This document shows positions 49,247 through 57,609 of a stretch of DNA of 64,000 bases, one piece after another. The notes below the pieces were generated by a model, which saw only the letters and a list, made by a program, of their open reading frames with translations, did not search any database and was not told the DNA's origin. Position numbers and translations under genes: made by a program. The stretch comes from Myxococcota bacterium (GTDB lineage: Bacteria; Myxococcota_A; UBA796; CAJQPC01): contig JAKLKE010000004.1 in the NCBI GenBank assembly GCA_023150775.1, forward strand, positions 1 to 64,000, in the 5' to 3' direction. Numbering within the stretch: the first letter of the stretch is position 1; each line of letters opens with the position of its first letter.

Positions 49247-49636
49247 TCAGCGGGCCTCGGGAACACACACCGCCGTGGTGGCGACGAGGGTACAGACGAG
49301 CTGCTCCCCTCCGCGCACCGGGCTGAACTGCGCGGGCACCCCACCCTTGAAGTAGAGGGTGCAGTCCTCGACGGGGGCGCCGTTGAGCTCGGCGCGGCCC
49401 TCGACGATGGCGGCGCGGTCGCGGTACCCCGCCTGGGGGCAGACCAGCTCGATGTTGTGGTTGTGCCCGGCGTCACCCTCCAGCCGCACCCGGAGCATCC
49501 CCTGAGGCACCCCCTCGGGCACCCGGGAGGTGTCGGGGATCGGCGCTGGCGCCGCGACGGGCGCGGGCGGCGGCGGCGGCGGCGGGGCGGGCGCCCGGCT
49601 GGCGCAGGCCAGGAGCGACACAAGGAGAAAAACCAT
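49247..49636 (-). CDS. Small Pro-rich lipoprotein
   Basis: A 129-residue lipoprotein: MVFLLVSLLAC carries the lipobox, followed by a Pro/Ala linker of ~25 residues and a small beta-rich domain of ~85 residues with RVPEGVPQGMLRVRLEGDAG, NIELVCPQAGYRDRAAIVEG and CTLYFKGGVPAQFSPVRGG. Four Cys in the domain could form two disulfides. The start ATG 49636 has a full AAAGGAGG site at eight bases; the long frame continuing to 51208 is an antisense shadow of the kinase. It is divergent from the Ser/Thr kinase gene. Confidence 0.75.
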   Translation of the reverse strand: MVFLLVSLLACASRAPAPPPPPPPAPVAAPAPIPDTSRVPEGVPQGMLRVRLEGDAGHNHNIELVCPQAGYRDRAAIVEGRAELNGAPVEDCTLYFKGGVPAQFSPVRGGEQLVCTLVATTAVCVPEAR

Positions 49637-49714
49637 ACGACATGCCTCCTTTAGAGGCGCTACTCTACCCCACAACACCCCATCGCCGCCCAAAGTCGCG
49701 GAGCAGTGAACGCC

Positions 49715-51196
49715 ATGGCCCAGCCGGGCGAACGTATCGGCCAGTACGAGCTGCTGGAGTCTATCGGCGCCGGCGGCAGCGCGAGCGTCTGGCGCGCTCG
49801 ACACACCCTCTTGGGCAGCGAGCACGCCGTGAAGCTGCTCCAGGCGCCGAGCGCTGAGGTCGCCAGCCGCCTGCTTCGAGAGGGCCGGGTGCAGGCGCGC
49901 CTGCGCCACCCGAACATCGTGCCTGTCACCGACCTCGTGCAGTCCGAGGAGCGTGTGGCCTTGGTGATGGAGTACATCGCCGGGGGCACCCTCCTGGAGC
50001 GGCTGCAGCGCCACGGGGCCATGGCCCCTGAAGAGGCGCTGCGTGTCTTCGCCGGGATGCTCGCCGGGCTCAAGGTCGCCCACCAGGCCGGGGTGCTCCA
50101 CCGCGACCTCAAGCCCGCGAACGTGCTCATGGACGACGGCCGCCCCCGCATCGCCGACTTCGGCCTCGCCCGGGTCACCGAGGCCACCCTCGACCCCAAG
50201 CTCACCCGCGAAGGTTTCGCCATGGGCACCCCGGGGTACATGGCCCCGGAGCAGTGGGCCGACCCCACCCACATCGACGAGCGCGCCGACCTCTTCGCCA
50301 TGGGCGTGATGCTCTACGAGCTGCTCGCCTGCCGCTCGCCGTTCACCGGGCAGAGCGCGGCGGAGGTGCTCCAGAACACCGTCGTCGGCCGCTACGAAGA
50401 CCTGCGTGTCCTCAACCCCAGCCTGGATCTGCGGCTCGTGCAGGCCGTAGACGCCTGCCTGCGCCCCCACCGCGAGGAGCGTGTGGCGAGCGCGACGGCC
50501 TTGGAGCAGCTCCTCGGCCTCGCCGAGTCCGGCCCGCCGGTGACCCCGCCCGCCCTGTCCAATCCCCCCTCGCCGCGCCCCGGACCCGTCGCGGCGCCGA
50601 TCGCGGCGCCTTCGCCGACCCTCGCGCCGCTGCACGATGACCACAGCCCCCGCGCGGCGGAGACGATGGGCTTCGCCGAGCTGCAGCGCGACCCCGACGA
50701 TCCGCCCGAGCCCCCGGAGCGCCCTCAGGAGGAGGAGGAGGAGGCGCCGAGCCGAAGCGGGGCCTGGGGCATCGTGGCCATGGTCTCGATCGGTGTGCTG
50801 GGCCTCGCGCTCTTGGGCCTCGCGCGCCTGCAGGAGCCCGAGGCGCCCGAGGAGCCGCTCATTGAGGCGCCCGCCCCGGTTGTCCAGGCCCCCGCCGAGG
50901 CCGCCCCCGCCGAGCCCCCGCCCGCCGCGCCCACCAGGGAGAGCGCCCCCTGCTCCCCCGAGGCGGAGACGCTCGGCTTCTGGTACGCCAGCCGCAGCGT
51001 CGGCGGCAAGACCGGCGAGGTCGTCACCCTGCCCGCCGACGTGCGGGTGCGTAAGCTCTGGCCCAAGACCCCCGACGTGCCCACCGAGGTGGTCTGCACC
51101 TTGCCCGCCGGGGCCACGGTGCGCCTGCAGGCCCCCGTCGAGGACGTGCGCGGCAGCCGCTGGATCCCGCTCAGCGGCGCCGACCTGCGGCCCTGA
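49715..51196 (+). CDS. Hanks-type Ser/Thr protein kinase, single-pass membrane protein
   Basis: A 493-residue kinase. The N-terminal catalytic domain has IGAGGSASVWRARH (P-loop), catalytic Lys in EHAVKLLQ (near residue 40), VLHRDLKPANVL, ADFGLARVT, GTPGYMAPEQWADPTHIDER and a full C-lobe. A Pro/Ala linker and an acidic stretch lead to one membrane helix (WGIVAMVSIGVLGLALLGLA). The extracytoplasmic end, after another Pro/Ala linker, is a small SH3-like domain (VVTLPADVRVRKLW, VVCTLPAGATVRLQAPVED). This layout is typical of myxobacterial sensor kinases. ATG 49715 is preferred to the GTG at 49706. Confidence 0.9.
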   Translation: MAQPGERIGQYELLESIGAGGSASVWRARHTLLGSEHAVKLLQAPSAEVASRLLREGRVQARLRHPNIVPVTDLVQSEERVALVMEYIAGGTLLERLQRHGAMAPEEALRVFAGMLAGLKVAHQAGVLHRDLKPANVLMDDGRPRIADFGLARVTEATLDPKLTREGFAMGTPGYMAPEQWADPTHIDERADLFAMGVMLYELLACRSPFTGQSAAEVLQNTVVGRYEDLRVLNPSLDLRLVQAVDACLRPHREERVASATALEQLLGLAESGPPVTPPALSNPPSPRPGPVAAPIAAPSPTLAPLHDDHSPRAAETMGFAELQRDPDDPPEPPERPQEEEEEAPSRSGAWGIVAMVSIGVLGLALLGLARLQEPEAPEEPLIEAPAPVVQAPAEAAPAEPPPAAPTRESAPCSPEAETLGFWYASRSVGGKTGEVVTLPADVRVRKLWPKTPDVPTEVVCTLPAGATVRLQAPVEDVRGSRWIPLSGADLRP

Positions 51197-51207
51197 GCGC
51201 CCCCACA

Positions 51208-51237
51208 CGCTGAGCCAACACGTCGCTGAGCCAACAC
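51208..51237. repeat. Two direct copies of a 14-base sequence
   Basis: CGCTGAGCCAACAC occurs at 51208 and again at 51224, with a 16-base period, in the short gap after the kinase gene. No function is evident. Confidence 0.6.
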
Positions 51238-51251
51238 CCCAGAGACAAGAA

Positions 51252-51277
51252 CCCCCCGGCCGTCACCGACCGAGGGG
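51252..51277 (-). terminator. Terminator-like hairpin after the OmpA gene
   Basis: Minus strand: CCCCTCGG, ten-base loop, CCGGGGGG, then TTCTTGTC. The stem is eight pairs including a G-T. The T-tract is weak, so it may also serve as a transcript-end stabiliser. It lies 20 bases after the OmpA stop. Confidence 0.55.
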
Positions 51278-51295
51278 CTCACGTTCACCAGCGAC

Positions 51296-53074
51296 TTAGG
51301 GGGTCGCGGGCTTCTCTTGGATCACGGTGTCGCTGCCGGGCTTGCGCTCCTTGATGACGAACTCGACGCGGCGGTTCTTGGCCTTGTTCGCGTCGCTGTT
51401 GTTCTCCACCACGGGCTTCTCTTCGCCGTAGCCGACGCCCTTCAGCGTGCCGACCTTGACGCCACCGATGGTCTCCAGGTGCTTCACGACGGACTCGGCG
51501 CGGGCCTGGGAGAGCTTGATGTTGGCGGCGTTGGAGCCGTCGGAGTCGGTGTGGCCACCGACCTCGATCAGGGTGAGGTCAGGGTTCTCGTTGATGACCT
51601 TCGCGATGTCGGCCAAGAGCGGGTACGAGACCTTCTTGATCGTGGCCTTGTTGTAGTCGAAGTAGATGACGTCGAGGATCTCGATCTTCTCCTTCGTCAC
51701 GATGACGCGAGACGGGCAGCCGTCGGAGCGGCTGGCCTCGGCGCGCACGTCGATGGCCTGATCCGGGCACTTGTCGCGCTTGTCGGGCACGCGGTCGTTG
51801 TCGCGGTCGGGGCAACCGTTGGTCTCCTTGGGACCGGCCTCATCGGGGCACTCGTCGTCTTGGTTGGCGAGGCCGTCGGAGTCGTTGTCCGGGCAGCCTT
51901 GGGTCTCCTTGGGACCGGGCTTGAGCGGGCAGCGGTCGTCGGCGTCGAGGAGGCCGTCACCGTCGTTGTCGGGGTCGGGGCAGCCGTTGTCGTCCTCGAA
52001 GTTGTCTTTGTCTTCGGGGTCCATCGGGCAAGAGTCGGCGGTGTCAACGATGCCGTCGTTGTCGTTGTCGAGCTCGGGGCAGCCGTCGGCGTCCTCGAAG
52101 TTGTCCTTGTCCTCGGCCTCCATCGGGCAGGCGTCGATGTCGTCGGTCAGGCCGTCGAGGTCGGAGTCGGGCGGGCCGCCGGGCTGGCGGTAGTTGACGC
52201 CGAGCACGAGGCGGAAGTCGGGAGCGCCGACGCCGGCGATGATGCCGGTGCCCAGGCCGAGGGTGGCGAGGATGCCCTCGTCACCGCCGTAGGTGCCGTA
52301 GACGTGGGCCTCCATGGGGTTCGCGTTCCAGGGGCCGAGGCCACCGGCGGCGTCGATGACCGAGGTGAGCTCCGCGCCGACGCGGATGTCTTCGGCGACG
52401 GTGTAGTTGGCGCCAGCGCCCCAGAAGAGGTTCGTGCCGACGTCGAGCTCCTCGATGGTGGCCTCGGTGCTCTCGACGTTGATCGTCTGGGCGCCGGAGA
52501 ACTCCATGCCGAGGTTCGCGCGCCAGCCCAGGTCACCCGTCTCACCGCCGACGGTGCCGAGCAAGCCCGCGCCGAAGCCGTTGGAGAGGTAGGAGTCCTT
52601 CGCGGCCTGGCCCGTGGGGATGTTGAAGTAGGGCTTCACGGCGACGCCGACACCCTCTTCTTCGTAGGTGAGGAGCGGGACGAGAGCGCCGAGGCGAAGG
52701 TCGCCCAGGCGCGCGCCGCCGACGCCGTCTTGGGGGCTGCCGACGACGTAGAAGGGGATCTCCACGTCAGCGCGGAACCAGTTGTTCAGGTTGTAGCCGC
52801 CATGCAGGCGGGTGCCGAACTGGTGCTGCACGACGGTGGTGTCGGACTCCGCGCCCTCGTAGCGGATGACGAGGGGGTCATTCGCGTAGGAGAGCCCGAG
52901 ACCGGCGTAGTACGAGCCAGCGTCATCGAGCTTGGGGTGCGCGAGCTGGAGCGTTCCTTTGCTGTCAAAGGTGTCGCCAGAGAAGTTGAAGGTGTCTGAG
53001 TCCTGGGCGAGCGCGACCGGGGACCAGACCGCAGCCCCGATCATTAGGGCGGCGAGTACGGCGTGGGATCTCAT
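51296..53074 (-). CDS. OmpA-family outer-membrane protein with thrombospondin type 3 repeats
   Basis: A 592-residue protein in four parts: signal peptide (AVLAALMIGAAVWSPVALAQ), a ~250-residue transmembrane barrel with alternating strands (YYAGLGLSYAND, AVKPYFNIPTGQAAKDSYLS), five to six calcium-binding type 3 repeats (DSDLDGLTDDIDACPMEAED, DNDGDGLLDADDRCPLKPGP) and the OmpA peptidoglycan domain (IYFDYNKATIKKVSYPLLAD, VGGHTDSDGSNAANIKLSQA, KNRRVEFVIKER). ATG 53074 has GGAGG at seven bases. This type of protein anchors the outer membrane to the cell wall in myxobacteria and relatives. Confidence 0.93.
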   Translation of the reverse strand: MRSHAVLAALMIGAAVWSPVALAQDSDTFNFSGDTFDSKGTLQLAHPKLDDAGSYYAGLGLSYANDPLVIRYEGAESDTTVVQHQFGTRLHGGYNLNNWFRADVEIPFYVVGSPQDGVGGARLGDLRLGALVPLLTYEEEGVGVAVKPYFNIPTGQAAKDSYLSNGFGAGLLGTVGGETGDLGWRANLGMEFSGAQTINVESTEATIEELDVGTNLFWGAGANYTVAEDIRVGAELTSVIDAAGGLGPWNANPMEAHVYGTYGGDEGILATLGLGTGIIAGVGAPDFRLVLGVNYRQPGGPPDSDLDGLTDDIDACPMEAEDKDNFEDADGCPELDNDNDGIVDTADSCPMDPEDKDNFEDDNGCPDPDNDGDGLLDADDRCPLKPGPKETQGCPDNDSDGLANQDDECPDEAGPKETNGCPDRDNDRVPDKRDKCPDQAIDVRAEASRSDGCPSRVIVTKEKIEILDVIYFDYNKATIKKVSYPLLADIAKVINENPDLTLIEVGGHTDSDGSNAANIKLSQARAESVVKHLETIGGVKVGTLKGVGYGEEKPVVENNSDANKAKNRRVEFVIKERKPGSDTVIQEKPATP

Positions 53075-53147
53075 CAGGGTGCCTCCGTGAGCTTCTACAT
53101 CTTGGAGAGGGGGCGGCGCGAACAGGCTCGATCGCGGGTCGGGCGCA

Positions 53148-53175
53148 ATCTTATGCCATGACGACGCCGTTGCAA
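53148..53175 (-). promoter_or_regulatory. Candidate promoter of the OmpA gene
   Basis: Minus strand: TTGCAA, 16 bases, TAAGAT. The site lies 75 bases upstream of the start codon in the 200-base divergent gap shared with the sulfate adenylyltransferase gene. The match is moderate. The rest of the gap holds only the GGAG site of the latter gene. Confidence 0.4.
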
Positions 53176-53276
53176 ATGACAAAATGCTTACCAGGACCGC
53201 CCAAGATTGCAGGAGCGCTCGGGTCGGGGCATAGAGCGGCGCACCAAGACCCAACAATCAATGATGGAGTGAGTGA

Positions 53277-54530
53277 ATGTCTCTCGTCCCTGTACACGGT
53301 GGCCTGTCTGATCTGATCAACCGCACGCTGCCCTGGAGCGCGCGTAAGTCCCTGATTGAGAAGAGCTCTTCTATCCCCAGCATCACGCTGAACGAGGGCG
53401 ATCTCGCCACCCTGCACCGCATCGCCGACGGCACGCTCTCCCCCTTGGAGGGTTTTATGGATGAGGCCGAGCACAACCTTGTGCTCGATCATCAACACGT
53501 CATTCGGGGCGGCGCACCTTACGCTTGGACGATCCCCCTCTCTTTGCCGGTGACCGATGAGGAGCGCGCGGCGCTCTCCGTGGGCGGCGAGGCGATCCTT
53601 CGGGATCCCAGCGGCGCGATCGTCGGCGTGATCGAGATCGGCTCGATCTTTGGCTGGGACAAGGCACGTTTTGTCGAGAAGGTCTACCGCACCACCCGGA
53701 TGGACCACCCCGGCGCCGACATCGTCACCCGCGACGCCCGCACCACGCTCGTCGGCGGCAAGATCCAGGCCTTGCCCCCCGCCGTCAACTCGGCCTTCGG
53801 TGAGTCGGTCCTGCCCCCCCGGGTCACCCGGGCGATCATCGCCGCCCGCGGCTACGAGGCGGCCCTGGCCTTCCAGACCCGCAACCCCCTGCACCGCGCC
53901 CACGAGTACGCCTTGGTCTACGGGGCCGAGACCTTGACCCGCCAGGGCCTCTACACCGGCGTGTTCTTGAACCCCCTGGTCGGCCAGCTCAAGGGCGACG
54001 ACGTCGACGCCGCCACCCGGATGCGCACCTACCGCGCGCTCCAGGTGAGCCGCTCCTTGGGTGAAGGCGACAGCGACAAAGACCTCTGGGAGTCCAAGGG
54101 TTACGACCTCAACGACGTCTTCCACCTCGTCGGCCTCGACATGCGCATGTTCTACGGCGGCCCCGCCGAGGCCGTGATGCACACGATCTACCGCCAGAAC
54201 CACGGCTTCTCCCACATCGTCATCGGCCGCAAACACGCCGACGCGCCCTACCACGACAAGACGGCGATCTGGGGCGACTTCGACGCCCAAGAGATCTTCG
54301 GCAAGCTCCAAGGGGCCCTGTCCACCAAGCCGGTGAACGTCGGCTTCGCGGCCTACTACGAGTCCATCGGCCGGGTGGACCTCACCGAGAACCACCCCAA
54401 CGAGAAGCCCCTGAACATCGCCGGGACGAAGATCCGTGAGGCCCTGGTGGGCGGCGAGCGCCCCGACCCCCGCGTCATGCGCCCCAGCACCGCCGACATC
54501 TTGATCGACGCCTACCGCGCCCAGAGCTGA
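53277..54530 (+). CDS. sat: Sulfate adenylyltransferase (ATP sulfurylase)
   Basis: The enzyme makes adenosine 5'-phosphosulfate from sulfate and ATP, the first step of sulfate assimilation, and runs the reverse reaction in sulfur oxidation. The 417-residue protein is the stand-alone, homo-oligomeric type: LATLHRIADGTLSPLEGFMD, FQTRNPLHRAHEYALVYGAE (HxxH nucleotide motif), NPLVGQLKGDD, and GRKHADAPYHDKTAIW. GGAGTGAGTGA precedes the ATG. APS kinase and reductase genes are absent from the window. Confidence 0.95.
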   Translation: MSLVPVHGGLSDLINRTLPWSARKSLIEKSSSIPSITLNEGDLATLHRIADGTLSPLEGFMDEAEHNLVLDHQHVIRGGAPYAWTIPLSLPVTDEERAALSVGGEAILRDPSGAIVGVIEIGSIFGWDKARFVEKVYRTTRMDHPGADIVTRDARTTLVGGKIQALPPAVNSAFGESVLPPRVTRAIIAARGYEAALAFQTRNPLHRAHEYALVYGAETLTRQGLYTGVFLNPLVGQLKGDDVDAATRMRTYRALQVSRSLGEGDSDKDLWESKGYDLNDVFHLVGLDMRMFYGGPAEAVMHTIYRQNHGFSHIVIGRKHADAPYHDKTAIWGDFDAQEIFGKLQGALSTKPVNVGFAAYYESIGRVDLTENHPNEKPLNIAGTKIREALVGGERPDPRVMRPSTADILIDAYRAQS

Positions 54531-54564
54531 GTCGAGCGGGCGTGGGGTGCGGACGATCCGGACC

Positions 54565-55755
54565 TCACGCCCCGCGCGGGCCGAAGCGGGCCCAGCCCTT
54601 GGGCCCCAAGGCCAGCTCCGACTCCGTGAGCAAGGCGGCCTCTAACCCCCGGCGCACGGCCTCCGCGTCGAGGCCGACGCCGATGACGACGAGCTCTTGG
54701 CGACGATCGCCCTGGGGCTCCACCCACACCGCCTCGGCCCGGGCGCGCACGGCCTCGTCGTCAGGCCAGCCCTCACGGGGGATCAAGGCGAGCCAGCGCC
54801 CCTGATCCTCAAAGGAGTACGACTTCACGGCGAGGGACCACATCAGGCGCTGCTCGGCGCGGTGCGCCATCCAGACCGTGCCTTTGGAGCGTAAGACGCG
54901 GCCGCCCGAGGCGGCGAAGACCTGGATGAAGCGCCCAAGATGGAAGGGGCGCCGGGCGGTGAAGCTCACCGAAGAGATGCCATAGGCCTCGCTCTCGGGC
55001 AGGTGCGTCGCCCGAAGCTCGGCCTGCCACGCCGCGGTCTCGGAGGCGACGAGGGGGTTGAACCGGCCGGTGTGCAGCACCTCCGCCAAGGGCACCTCGC
55101 CGCGCACGGCGGAGATCACCCGGGCTTCGGGGTTGAGCTGGCGCATGAGCGAGCGCAGCACGCCGAGCTGCTCCGGGGGCACGGCGTCGGCCTTGTTGAG
55201 CACGATCACGTCGGCGAGCTCAATCTGAGCGGCGAGCAGCTCGGCGATGGAGCGCGCGTCCTCGGGCCCGGCCTGCATCCCTCGGGCGCTGAGCTTGTCG
55301 GCGCGGCCATACTCCTCAGCGAAGCTGGAGGCGTCTACGACGGTGACCAGGGTGTCGAGGCGCGCGTGATCCCAGAGCGCCTGGCCGTCTTGGGCGCGGA
55401 AGGTGAAGGTCTGGGCCACGGGCATCGGCTCGGAGATGCCCGTGGACTCGATGAGCAGGGCGTCGAAGCGGCCCTCAGCGGCGAGGCGCTTCACCTCTTG
55501 CAGCAGGTCGTCGCGCAGGGTGCAGCAGATGCAGCCGTTCTGCATCTCGATGAGGCGCTCTTCAGTGCGGGAGAGCGCGGCGCCGCCCTCGGCGACGACG
55601 GCGGCGTCGACGTTGATCTCGCTCATGTCGTTGACGATCACCGCGACCCGCAGGCCCTCACGGTTCCGCAGCACATGGTTGAGCAGGGTCGTCTTGCCCG
55701 CGCCCAAGAAGCCTGAGAGGACGGTGACCGGGAGCGGACCTGGGTTCGGCGTCAT
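54565..55755 (-). CDS. CobW/ZNG1-family GTPase (putative metal chaperone)
   Basis: A 396-residue G3E GTPase. Walker A GFLGAGKTTLLNHVLRNREG (15-22 for the loop), the Zn-binding CICC at 75-78 in QNGCICCTLRDDLLQEV, the ESTGISEPMPV segment, VVDASSFAEEY and NKAD at the base-specificity loop. The C-terminal CobW_C domain has FHLGRFIQVFAASGGRVLRS and KGTVWMAHRAEQR. ATG 55755 is chosen because Walker A begins at a usual distance. Such proteins load zinc or cobalt onto enzymes under metal shortage. It is divergent from a Fur/Zur-box promoter, and its own upstream region has a looser dyad (TGTTAAT / GATTACA). Confidence 0.9.
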   Translation of the reverse strand: MTPNPGPLPVTVLSGFLGAGKTTLLNHVLRNREGLRVAVIVNDMSEINVDAAVVAEGGAALSRTEERLIEMQNGCICCTLRDDLLQEVKRLAAEGRFDALLIESTGISEPMPVAQTFTFRAQDGQALWDHARLDTLVTVVDASSFAEEYGRADKLSARGMQAGPEDARSIAELLAAQIELADVIVLNKADAVPPEQLGVLRSLMRQLNPEARVISAVRGEVPLAEVLHTGRFNPLVASETAAWQAELRATHLPESEAYGISSVSFTARRPFHLGRFIQVFAASGGRVLRSKGTVWMAHRAEQRLMWSLAVKSYSFEDQGRWLALIPREGWPDDEAVRARAEAVWVEPQGDRRQELVVIGVGLDAEAVRRGLEAALLTESELALGPKGWARFGPRGA

Positions 55756-55827
55756 GTGGGCGAGGCTCCATATGTAATCAAGTTGCATTAACACTCTTGA
55801 TGCGATCTTCAAGGAGCCGCTGAGCGC

Positions 55828-55856
55828 TTGACAGACGGGATCCACTTGTTGATAAT
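55828..55856 (+). promoter_or_regulatory. Near-consensus sigma-70 promoter of the 55891-56724 pair
   Basis: TTGACA, 17 bases, GATAAT. The -35 is perfect and the -10 matches five of six. Its -10 is covered by a Fur/Zur-like box, so strong expression is expected only when the repressor is released. Confidence 0.8.
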
Positions 55857-55864
55857 GACTTTCA
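55850..55864. promoter_or_regulatory. Fur/Zur-like box
   Basis: TGATAATGACTTTCA matches the 7-1-7 Fur-type consensus TGATAATnATTATCA at 12 of 15 positions. It lies on the -10 and start site of the plus-strand promoter. The CobW-type GTPase on the other side argues for a zinc regulator (Zur) over iron, but the sequence alone does not decide. Confidence 0.55.
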
Positions 55865-55890
55865 CTTTCATCAAGCCCACGGAGGCCCTC

Positions 55891-56115
55891 GTGCGTGTCC
55901 CGTCCCATGAGCACTGCCACCCCATCCCCCTCGCACACGGCCCCGTCGGCCAGGTCGAGGCCTGCACCTGCGGCGCCGTGCGCCTGAGCGTCGGCCCCCT
56001 CACCCTGCGCTTTGAGGCGGCGTCGTTCTTGGCTCTGGTCGATCTTCTGGAGCAGGCCCGGGAGCGCCTGCTCTGCGGCGGCGCGCGGCCGCTGAACCCG
56101 GGCCAGGCGGCCTGA
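55891..56115 (+). CDS. Small His/Cys protein under Fur/Zur-box control
   Basis: A 74-residue protein. The start is GTG 55891, five bases after GGAGG; the earlier in-frame ATG 55855 lies inside the -10 box and cannot be the start. The N-terminus is metal-binding in character (SHEHCHPIPLAHG, then ACTCGAVRLSVGPLTLRF), with the CxCG and the GPLTLRF strand followed by a helix (FLALVDLLEQARERL). I do not recognise the family. Divergent from cobW, and three bases before the next gene, it probably works in metal shortage. Confidence 0.75.
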   Translation: MRVPSHEHCHPIPLAHGPVGQVEACTCGAVRLSVGPLTLRFEAASFLALVDLLEQARERLLCGGARPLNPGQAA

Positions 56116-56118
56116 GCC

Positions 56119-56724
56119 GTGGCGCCCACCGAAGACGGCCCCGAGCCACCCCCAGACGACGCCCTGGCCACCCTCTGCGCCCGGGCCCAGGCGGCCTGGG
56201 TGCGCCGCTGGACACGCTCGTGGCGGGTGCGGCACCCCGGCGGGGCGCTCGTGGAGGTGGCGCAGGCCGCGGCGCCGACCCTCGGCGGGCTCGACCCCAA
56301 GGCCTGCCGCTGGCTGCGCCTCGACCCCGACGCCGCGCCCTGTGATCGTCGCCCCGGCCAGCCCCGGGCCGTGCGGGCCCAGCTCGACGACCCCTGCTGG
56401 CGCCTGGCGCTGGGGGGTCGGCCCGCGCTGATCGTGGCCGGGCGCGCGCTCTTGGCCTGGCCGCGCCCACGACGGGACGCGGCGTTGATCGGCGTCGCCG
56501 AGGCCCTGCCCTGCGGCTCCGAGCTGATCTTCACCGCCGCCGAGGCCCCGCCAGCCCACCCCCGCCTGCACCTCGTCGAGCGCCGCGCGCCCTTGGACCT
56601 CGGCGCCTTGGACGATCCTCCGGCCTGGGCGCCCCTCGCCGCGCCGCTGGCCTGGCTCACCGCCCCCGACCTCCGCGCGACCACCTTGTGGCGCCTCGCC
56701 GTGTGCAGCGACGGGGCGTGGTGA
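56119..56724 (+). CDS. Unknown protein, second gene of the Fur/Zur-box operon
   Basis: A 201-residue protein starting at GTG three bases after the previous stop. It is Ala/Pro/Arg/Trp-rich: a Trp-containing N-terminal helix (QAAWVRRWTRSWRVRHPGG), then short hydrophobic strands (PALIVAGRALLAWP, GSELIFTAAE). It has four scattered Cys and no signal peptide or membrane helix. No family recognised. Its position argues for a role in metal stress with the small His/Cys protein. Confidence 0.6.
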   Translation: MAPTEDGPEPPPDDALATLCARAQAAWVRRWTRSWRVRHPGGALVEVAQAAAPTLGGLDPKACRWLRLDPDAAPCDRRPGQPRAVRAQLDDPCWRLALGGRPALIVAGRALLAWPRPRRDAALIGVAEALPCGSELIFTAAEAPPAHPRLHLVERRAPLDLGALDDPPAWAPLAAPLAWLTAPDLRATTLWRLAVCSDGAW

Positions 56725-56727
56725 GGC

Positions 56728-57603
56728 TCAGGCGGCGGGGCTCAAGAGGTCGAGGATGGCGTCGGTGATGGCGCCGTCGCAGGCCGTGTCGTAGGCGGTG
56801 TACATCGGCTGGGCGTTCATCTCCAAGAGCACGAGCGCGCCCTCGTCGTCCTGTTTGAGGTCGGCGGCGCAGAGCTGCAGGCCCATCGCCGAGGCGAGGG
56901 CGAAGAGCGGCCCCAAGACCGCCTCCGGGGGGTCGTCCACCCGCTCAAAGGGCGCGTCGGGGGTGGCGCGGTGGTCCAAGACCTCGGCGTGGATCTGGAA
57001 GGTGAAGGCCCGCTCCCCCACCAAGGTCACGCGCAGCTCGGGGCCATGAAGGCGCGCTTGCACGAAGGCGGGCGACGGCGCGGCGCTGGCGTCGGCGTCT
57101 TGCTCGGCGAGGGCGTCTTCGAGGGGGACACAGAGCCCACCGCCGCGCAGGGGCTTGGCGACGAGGGCCTCCACCTCCCGCGCCCGCGAGGCGTGGAGAT
57201 CGTTGGTGACCACCCCTCTGGGCACACGCAGGCCGAGGCGCGCGGCGAGTCCCAAGGCGGCGACCTTGTTCACCCGCCGACCCAAGGCCTCACGGTTGAG
57301 CACGAAGACGCCGGGGTTCAGCGCGGCGTAGCCCACGAGCGCCTCGTACCAGTCCAAGGCGCGGGCGGCCACGGCGGGGCGTGGGTCGGCCAAGGCGGAG
57401 AAGACGTCGTGGCGGACCCAGAGCGCCGTGGGGCGCAGGGCCTCACCGTCAAGGCGTAAGACGCCGTCGGGCACGCCCAGGGTGAGCGTGGGCCAGGTCT
57501 CCGGGCCGACGAGCAGGCCCCGGGCGTTGATCCCCCGAGCCTCAGCGCGGCGCAGCGCCCGGGTGAGGTGCGGGTCAAGCGCCCCGCCCGCGAGCAGGAT
57601 CAC
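56728..57603 (-). CDS. ATP-grasp ligase, probable graspetide-forming enzyme
   Basis: A 291-residue ATP-grasp protein. It follows the pattern of the microviridin/plesiocin ligases (MvdC/MvdD, PsnB): ALWVRHDVFSALADP (compare VWYRR), then VLNREALGRRVNKVAALGLA (NxP-like and K for ATP), LGLRVPRGVVTNDLHASR, VAKPLRGGG, FVQARLHGPELRVTLVGERA and the metal-binding end CAADLKQDDEGALVLLEMNA. Such enzymes join Thr, Ser or Lys side chains to Asp or Glu in a precursor peptide. The precursor candidate ends seven bases upstream on the same strand. No protease or transporter is adjacent. Confidence 0.8.
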   Translation of the reverse strand: MILLAGGALDPHLTRALRRAEARGINARGLLVGPETWPTLTLGVPDGVLRLDGEALRPTALWVRHDVFSALADPRPAVAARALDWYEALVGYAALNPGVFVLNREALGRRVNKVAALGLAARLGLRVPRGVVTNDLHASRAREVEALVAKPLRGGGLCVPLEDALAEQDADASAAPSPAFVQARLHGPELRVTLVGERAFTFQIHAEVLDHRATPDAPFERVDDPPEAVLGPLFALASAMGLQLCAADLKQDDEGALVLLEMNAQPMYTAYDTACDGAITDAILDLLSPAA

Positions 57604-57609
57604 CCCGGC

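Noticed and set aside
49247-51208. 653-residue minus-strand frame
   Set aside because: Only the last 129 residues are a real lipoprotein; the rest is antisense to the kinase gene.
55828-55890. Earlier starts (TTG 55828, ATG 55855) for the small His/Cys protein
   Set aside because: They fall in the -35 and -10 of the promoter; GTG 55891 has a proper ribosome site.
56119-56724. Second RiPP gene beside the graspetide ligase
   Set aside because: It is on the opposite strand, convergent with the ligase, and belongs to the metal-responsive operon.
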